A stretch of DNA of 35,120 bases, from positions 1 to 35,120 of the forward strand of contig DAIOUL010000020.1 of assembly GCA_036759545.1 (NCBI GenBank), read 5' to 3'. This stretch comes from 66-474 sp036759545 (GTDB lineage: Bacteria; Pseudomonadota; Gammaproteobacteria; Xanthomonadales; Rhodanobacteraceae). Positions 31,130 to 35,120 of the stretch are shown here, one piece after another. The notes under the pieces are model-generated. The model saw nothing but the letters and a program-made list of their open reading frames with translations, was not told the origin of the DNA and made no database searches. How positions within the stretch are numbered: the stretch's first letter is position 1; the number at the start of each line of letters is the position of its first letter. Position numbers and translations under genes: made by a program.

Positions 31130-33361
31130 ATGTGCAAAGGTGATCGCAAAATTCGCGCAAGAAGTGCAAGCGTCCTGATCGCGCTCGTGCTGCTTGCGCC
31201 GTTGGCATGCACCGCAAGAGCACAGGACGAGCACGCGCGCCTGCAGGCCGAAGCGCAGCGGGTCACCATCACCCGCGACGACTGGGGTATCGCGCACGTG
31301 CACGGCAAGACCGATGCGGACGCGGTGTTCGGGGCGGTCTACGCGCAGGCCGAGGACGATTTCAACCGCGTCGAAATGAACTATCTCACCGCGCTGGGCT
31401 GGACTGCGCAAGCCGAAGGCGAAGGCAAGATCTGGCAGGACCTGCGGCAGCAGTTGTGGATCGATCCCGTCGAACTGAAGAAGCTCTACGCGCAATCGCC
31501 TTCGTGGTTGCAGAAGCTGATGGACGCCTGGGCCGATGGTCTGAACTGGTATCTCGCCACGCACCCGGATGTCCATCCGAAAGTGATCACGCATTTCGAA
31601 CCCTGGATGGCGTTGAGCTTCACCGAAGGCAGCATCGGCGGCGACATCGAATCCGTCGATCTTGCCGAACTCGCGAAATTCTATGGCGCCGATCCGGCGA
31701 GCACGCTCGCACTCGCGCATGAAAGAGAGCCGATCTGGCACGATCCGGCCGGCTCCAACGGGATCGCAATCGCACCGAAATTGACCGCGGATGGCCACGC
31801 GCTGCTGTGGATCAATCCGCACACGTCGTTCTATTTCCGCTCCGAGTTGCAGATGACGAGCGATGAGGGCCTGGACGCGTACGGCGCTTCCACCTGGGGC
31901 CAGTTCTTCATCTACCAGGGTTTCAACCGGCACATCGGCTGGATGCACACCTCCACCGGCGCGGATGCCGTGGACGAATTCGCCGAAACGATCGTCAGGC
32001 AGAACGGCAAACTGTTCTATCGTTACGGCAAGGCGCTGCGGCCGGTCACCACGCGCGAGATCACCATCCGATACCGCGCGCAGGATGGTTCGGCGAAATC
32101 GCGCACGTTCACCGCTTATTTCACCCATCATGGCCCGATCGTGCGCAGCGATAAAGGCAGATGGATTGCCGAAGCGCTGATGAACACGCCGATCCCCGCG
32201 TTGGAGCAAAGCTGGCTGCGCACCAAGGCGCACGATTACGCGAGCTACGAGAAAGTCGCGGAGCTGAAAGCCAACTCCTCGAACGACACGCTGTTCGCAG
32301 ACGACAAGGGCGAGATCGCGTTCCTGATGCCGCAGTTCATCCCGAAGCGCGACGACCGTTTCGATTACACCAAACCCGTGGACGGCAGCGATCCCGCAAC
32401 CGACTGGCAAGGTTTGACTCCGCTCGATCAGATGCCCAACGTGGTGAATCCGCCCAACGGCTGGGTCTTCAACACCAACAACTGGCCCTACTCCGCCGCC
32501 GGCGCGAACAGCCCGAAACAAAGCGACTATCCGCGCTACATGGATACCGTGGGCGAAAACGCGCGCGGCGAGCATGTGCTGCGGCTCATGACCGGCGCGC
32601 GCGATTTCACCGTGCCGGCGTTGATCACCGACGCGTTCGATTCGTATCTGCCGGGATTCGCCCGGTTGATCCCGATCCTGCTGAAGGACTATGACGCGCT
32701 GCCGGCAAGCGACCCGCTGAAGACGAAACTCGCCGGACAAATCCGGATGCTGCGGACCTGGGACGGCCGCTGGGGCATCGCGTCGATGCCGACTTCGCTG
32801 GCGGTGTACTGGGGCGACACGCTGTGGCAGGAGGTGAGCGCAGCGGCGGATGCGAGCGGCCTCGATCCGCACGCGAGCAACATGCGCGTGTTCGACTACA
32901 TCGCGCAGAAGGCCACGCCGCAGCAACGTCTGCATGCGTTGCTGGAAGCGTCCGATCGCCTACAACAGGATTTCGGAAGCTGGGGCACGGCGTGGGGCGA
33001 GATCAATCGCTTCCAGCGGCTGGACGATTCGATCGAACCGCACTTCGACGACAGCAAGCCGAGCATCCCGGTGCCGTTCGTGGCCTCGCGCTGGGGCTCA
33101 CTGGCGTCGTTCTCCGCGCACCGCTGGCCCGGAACCAAGCGCTACTACGGGAGCTACGGCAACAGCTTCCTCGCCGCGGTCGAATTCGGCCCGAAGGTAT
33201 CCGCGCGCGCGGTTACCGCAGGTGGCGAAAGCGGACACCCGGATTCGAAACACTTCACCGACGAAGCCGAACGATATTCCACCGGCAACTTGCGCACCGT
33301 GTATTTCTGGCCGGAGCAATTGAAGGGGCATACGGAACGGGTCTATGAACCCGGCAAGTGA
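31130..33361 (+). CDS. Penicillin acylase-family Ntn hydrolase (S45)
   Basis: 743 residues with a signal peptide (basic start, LIALVLLAPLACTARAQ), expected in the periplasm and matured by self-cleavage. The N-terminal alpha-chain has ITRDDWGIAHVHGKTDADAVFGAVYAQAEDDFNRVE, a family hallmark. The nucleophile is predicted as S209 in DPAG|SNGIAIAP, with cleavage after G208 to give alpha (about 180 mature residues) and beta (535) chains. ADGHALLWINPHTSF, STWGQFFIYQGFNRHIGWMHT and THHGPIV follow as beta-chain core motifs, and NNWPYSAAG contains an oxyanion-type Asn. Family members cleave penicillins, acyl-homoserine lactones or other amides; specificity is not readable. Ribosome-binding site AAGGGAGG. 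Confidence 0.92.
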   Translation: MCKGDRKIRARSASVLIALVLLAPLACTARAQDEHARLQAEAQRVTITRDDWGIAHVHGKTDADAVFGAVYAQAEDDFNRVEMNYLTALGWTAQAEGEGKIWQDLRQQLWIDPVELKKLYAQSPSWLQKLMDAWADGLNWYLATHPDVHPKVITHFEPWMALSFTEGSIGGDIESVDLAELAKFYGADPASTLALAHEREPIWHDPAGSNGIAIAPKLTADGHALLWINPHTSFYFRSELQMTSDEGLDAYGASTWGQFFIYQGFNRHIGWMHTSTGADAVDEFAETIVRQNGKLFYRYGKALRPVTTREITIRYRAQDGSAKSRTFTAYFTHHGPIVRSDKGRWIAEALMNTPIPALEQSWLRTKAHDYASYEKVAELKANSSNDTLFADDKGEIAFLMPQFIPKRDDRFDYTKPVDGSDPATDWQGLTPLDQMPNVVNPPNGWVFNTNNWPYSAAGANSPKQSDYPRYMDTVGENARGEHVLRLMTGARDFTVPALITDAFDSYLPGFARLIPILLKDYDALPASDPLKTKLAGQIRMLRTWDGRWGIASMPTSLAVYWGDTLWQEVSAAADASGLDPHASNMRVFDYIAQKATPQQRLHALLEASDRLQQDFGSWGTAWGEINRFQRLDDSIEPHFDDSKPSIPVPFVASRWGSLASFSAHRWPGTKRYYGSYGNSFLAAVEFGPKVSARAVTAGGESGHPDSKHFTDEAERYSTGNLRTVYFWPEQLKGHTERVYEPGK

Positions 33362-33364
33362 CCA

Positions 33365-34036
33365 TCACACCCGCCGCAATGCCCAGAATGGAATGTCGCG
33401 GCGCAGCCGATAACCCATTCGCTCGTACAACGATTTGGCGTGCGGGTTCTCGTAGCTGACGTGAAGGAACGGCGTGCGTCCGCGCGCCAGCGTGTCATTG
33501 GTGAGGAACGCGGTGAGCCGTCGCGCGTAGCCGCGGCCGGTGAAATCCGGATGCGTGCAGATCGCGCTCATCTCGGTGTACGTGTGCGTGCCGAGGCGCT
33601 CGCCGATCATCGCGGCGAGGCGGCCATCGACGTACATGCCGAAATAGCGCCCCAGTTCCATCGTGCGCGGACGGAAGTAATGCGGATACACCAGCGCGGT
33701 TAGCGCCAGCACATCGGCGCGATGCGTTTCGTTCAATTCCATGATCTCGGGCCCGTAGATCATTTCCAGCGGTTCCTCGCGGATCATCTGCGCCAGCGGC
33801 CGGAACGTTTCGAGTTGCCACGCGTCGGACAATTCCGGCAGCACGCCGAGCAGCAGCACGGTTTCATCCGCCGCGAGCAGCGGCGCGATGGCCGAGTCCG
33901 CATCAACCCCCGTATGCGCAACGCCGAGAAACGGCGCGAACTGCGGCGGATAACGCATCGCGTTGTCTGAGCGAATAGCCAGTCCGCGATGGATGGAGCA
34001 CAGCGAAGACCAGAACGGATTGTCGAGTTCGTCCAT
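33365..34036 (-). CDS. GNAT-family N-acetyltransferase with FR47-like domain
   Basis: 223 residues. N-terminal half (FWSSLCSIHRGLAIRSDNAMRYPPQFAPF) looks like the accessory domain of FR47-type acetyltransferases; the C-terminal half is the GNAT fold: IMELNETHRADVLALTALVYPHYF, GRYFGMYVDGRLAAMIGERL, then SAICTHPDFTGRGYARRLTAFL with the acetyl-CoA loop TGRGYA, and LHVSYENPHAKSLYERMGYRLRRDIPF. ATG 34036 (MDELDNPFW) is chosen; the open frame runs to 34120 but would overlap the divergent gene's start. Divergent from the aminotransferase-like gene with 70 nt between starts. Substrate unknown. Confidence 0.88.
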   Translation of the reverse strand: MDELDNPFWSSLCSIHRGLAIRSDNAMRYPPQFAPFLGVAHTGVDADSAIAPLLAADETVLLLGVLPELSDAWQLETFRPLAQMIREEPLEMIYGPEIMELNETHRADVLALTALVYPHYFRPRTMELGRYFGMYVDGRLAAMIGERLGTHTYTEMSAICTHPDFTGRGYARRLTAFLTNDTLARGRTPFLHVSYENPHAKSLYERMGYRLRRDIPFWALRRV

Positions 34037-34071
34037 CGCGCGATGATAGCTGCACGCCACAGCGACCACGC

Positions 34072-34077
34072 TATAAA
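34072..34077 (+). promoter_or_regulatory. -10 box for the aminotransferase-like gene
   Basis: TATAAA at 34072-34077, 30 nt before the ATG at 34107. No convincing -35 at 16-18 nt. A perfect GTTCCGGAAC palindrome lies between this box and the start (about 34093-34102). Confidence 0.35.
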
Positions 34078-34106
34078 ATGCGACGATCTTCCGTTCCGGA
34101 ACGCCC

Positions 34107-35033
34107 ATGAGCAAAGGCACCCACGACTACACACCCGATTCGCGCAACGAAACCATCAAGGTCAGCCTCAACGGCGAACTGGTCCCGCGCGATGAAGCGA
34201 AGGTTTCGGTATTCGACTCGGGTTACGTACTCGGCGACGGCGTGTGGGAAGGCTTGCGCCTGCACGCGGGCGGGTTGCCCTTTCTCGACCAGCATCTGGA
34301 TCGCCTCTACGAAGGTGCGCGCGCGATCGACATGGACATCGGAATCACACGCGAACAAATGACGCAACGGCTGATCGAGGTGCTGCGCTCGAACAATATG
34401 CGCGATCACGTGCACATCCGCCTGATGGTGACGCGCGGGGTCAAAGCCACGCCGCACCAGGATCCGCGTTTCGTGATCGGGCCGCCGACCATCGTGATCG
34501 TGCCGGAATACAAGGAACCGTTGCCGGAAACCGTCGAGCGCGGCATCCGTCTGTTCACCGTGCACGTGCGCCGCGGCGCGCCCGACGTGCAGGACCCCAA
34601 GCTCAACAGCCATTCCAAGTTGAATTGCATCCTCGCCTGCATCCAGGCGCAGAAAGCCGGTTACGACGAAGCGTTGATGCTCGATCCGCACGGTTTCGTC
34701 AGCACCTGCAATTCCACGCACTTCTTCATCGTGCGCAAGGGCGAGGTGTGGACGTCCACCGGCAAATATTGTCTCGGTGGAATTACGCGCGCCAACGTGA
34801 TTCGTCTGTGCCGCGCGAACGGCATTCCCGTGTTGGAAAGGGATTTCAGCCTCACCGACGTGTACGGCGCGGAAGAGGCTTGCGTCACCGGCACCTTCGC
34901 GGGGCTGACGCCGGTACGCGAAATCGACGGCCGCATCATGGGCGGCGGCAAGCGCGGGCCGATGGTGGAACGTTTGCAAAAGCTCTACATTCAACTGGTG
35001 AAAGACGAAAGTGCGAAAGGCCCGCGCGTGTGA
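34107..35033 (+). CDS. Class IV PLP aminotransferase-like protein (BCAT/D-AAT fold), atypical active site
   Basis: 308 residues of the IlvE/D-alanine aminotransferase fold. N-terminal VSLNGELVPRDEAKVSVFDSGYVLGDGVWEGL, the Lys that should bind PLP in DPKLNSHSKLNCILACIQA (K171), and C-terminal AEEACVTGTFAGLTPV are family marks. Where the family has SEGxxxN (Glu contacting the PLP ring nitrogen), this protein reads VSTCNSTHFF, so Glu becomes T200 and the Asn becomes His. That suggests altered chemistry or a specialised subfamily. Its stop overlaps a sulfotransferase-like GTG start by 4 nt (GTGA). Annotated branched-chain aminotransferase activity should be treated with caution. Confidence 0.88.
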   Translation: MSKGTHDYTPDSRNETIKVSLNGELVPRDEAKVSVFDSGYVLGDGVWEGLRLHAGGLPFLDQHLDRLYEGARAIDMDIGITREQMTQRLIEVLRSNNMRDHVHIRLMVTRGVKATPHQDPRFVIGPPTIVIVPEYKEPLPETVERGIRLFTVHVRRGAPDVQDPKLNSHSKLNCILACIQAQKAGYDEALMLDPHGFVSTCNSTHFFIVRKGEVWTSTGKYCLGGITRANVIRLCRANGIPVLERDFSLTDVYGAEEACVTGTFAGLTPVREIDGRIMGGGKRGPMVERLQKLYIQLVKDESAKGPRV

Positions 35034-35120
35034 ACACACCCTTGCGGATCGCGATGTGGTCGGGCCCGCGCAACATCTCCACCGCGATGATGCGCGCCTG
35101 GGAAAACCGCGGCGACACCG
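35030..35120 (+). CDS. Sulfotransferase-like protein, N-terminal fragment (runs off the window)
   Basis: Thirty codons visible, starting at GTG 35030, which overlaps the aminotransferase-like stop (GTGA). The sequence IAMWSGPRNISTAMMRAWENRGDT contains a PAPS-binding-loop-like SGPRNIST, as in sulfotransferase-family P-loop proteins. The overlap indicates co-translation with the aminotransferase-like gene. Similar aminotransferase-like and sulfotransferase-like modules are, to my recollection, fused in some eukaryotic proteins, which would support a joint role. Full length and remaining motifs are outside the window. Confidence 0.75.
   Translation, partial: MNTPLRIAMWSGPRNISTAMMRAWENRGDT

Overview
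The window is high-GC, gene-dense bacterial chromosome. Gene content and repeats point to a gammaproteobacterium of the Xanthomonadales, probably Rhodanobacteraceae or a close relative. This is inferred from a Xanthomonad-type NAD-glutamate dehydrogenase, minCDE, pstSCAB-phoU, sbp-cysTWA with a linked OprO/OprP-type porin, and several families of intergenic palindromic repeats. I see no rRNA, tRNA, CRISPR array, prophage or insertion sequence.

Layout: (1) 1-2856: 5' end of an NAD-dependent glutamate dehydrogenase gene (minus) with its start codon overlapping that of a divergent CHASE3-like/GAF/GGDEF diguanylate cyclase. (2) 3022-7378: RND efflux adaptor and pump genes without an outer-membrane factor. 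(3) 7306-8164: a DUF559 endonuclease whose C-terminal tail is encoded by a G/C-rich repeat, then a repeat cluster. (4) 8165-10050: a DesK/DesR-like two-component system (minus). (5) 10337-12959: GNAT acetyltransferase-minC-minD-minE operon, with GTG and TTG starts for minC and minD and a structured leader. (6) 13035-14109: a putative HExxH metallopeptidase with a repeat-derived N-terminus, and pncC. (7) 14217-18862: pstS-pstC-pstA-pstB-(260 nt of hairpins)-phoU on the minus strand. (8) 19199-24317: divergent sbp-cysT-cysW-cysA and porin. (9) 24447-28019: DUF1428 protein, VOC protein and mutS. (10) 28153-29475: Hsp15 and htpX (minus). (11) 29754-33361: two exported hydrolases, one beta-lactamase-fold and one penicillin-acylase-family. 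(12) 33365-35120: GNAT acetyltransferase (minus), then a class IV PLP aminotransferase-like protein overlapping a sulfotransferase-like gene that runs off the end.

Functional themes: paired phosphate and sulfate uptake placed back to back (a Pho-box-like site lies in the shared 336-nt intergenic region), division-site selection, drug efflux, mismatch repair and membrane protein quality control.

The most unusual signal is a set of RNA hairpins with GGA in the apical loop. They precede the acetyltransferase-minCDE operon, sit between the RND adaptor and pump genes, and form an array between pstB and phoU. This is the layout expected of CsrA/RsmA binding sites and is proposed here as inference only. 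The second signal is the aminotransferase-like/sulfotransferase-like pair, in which the canonical PLP-contacting Glu appears to be replaced by Thr.
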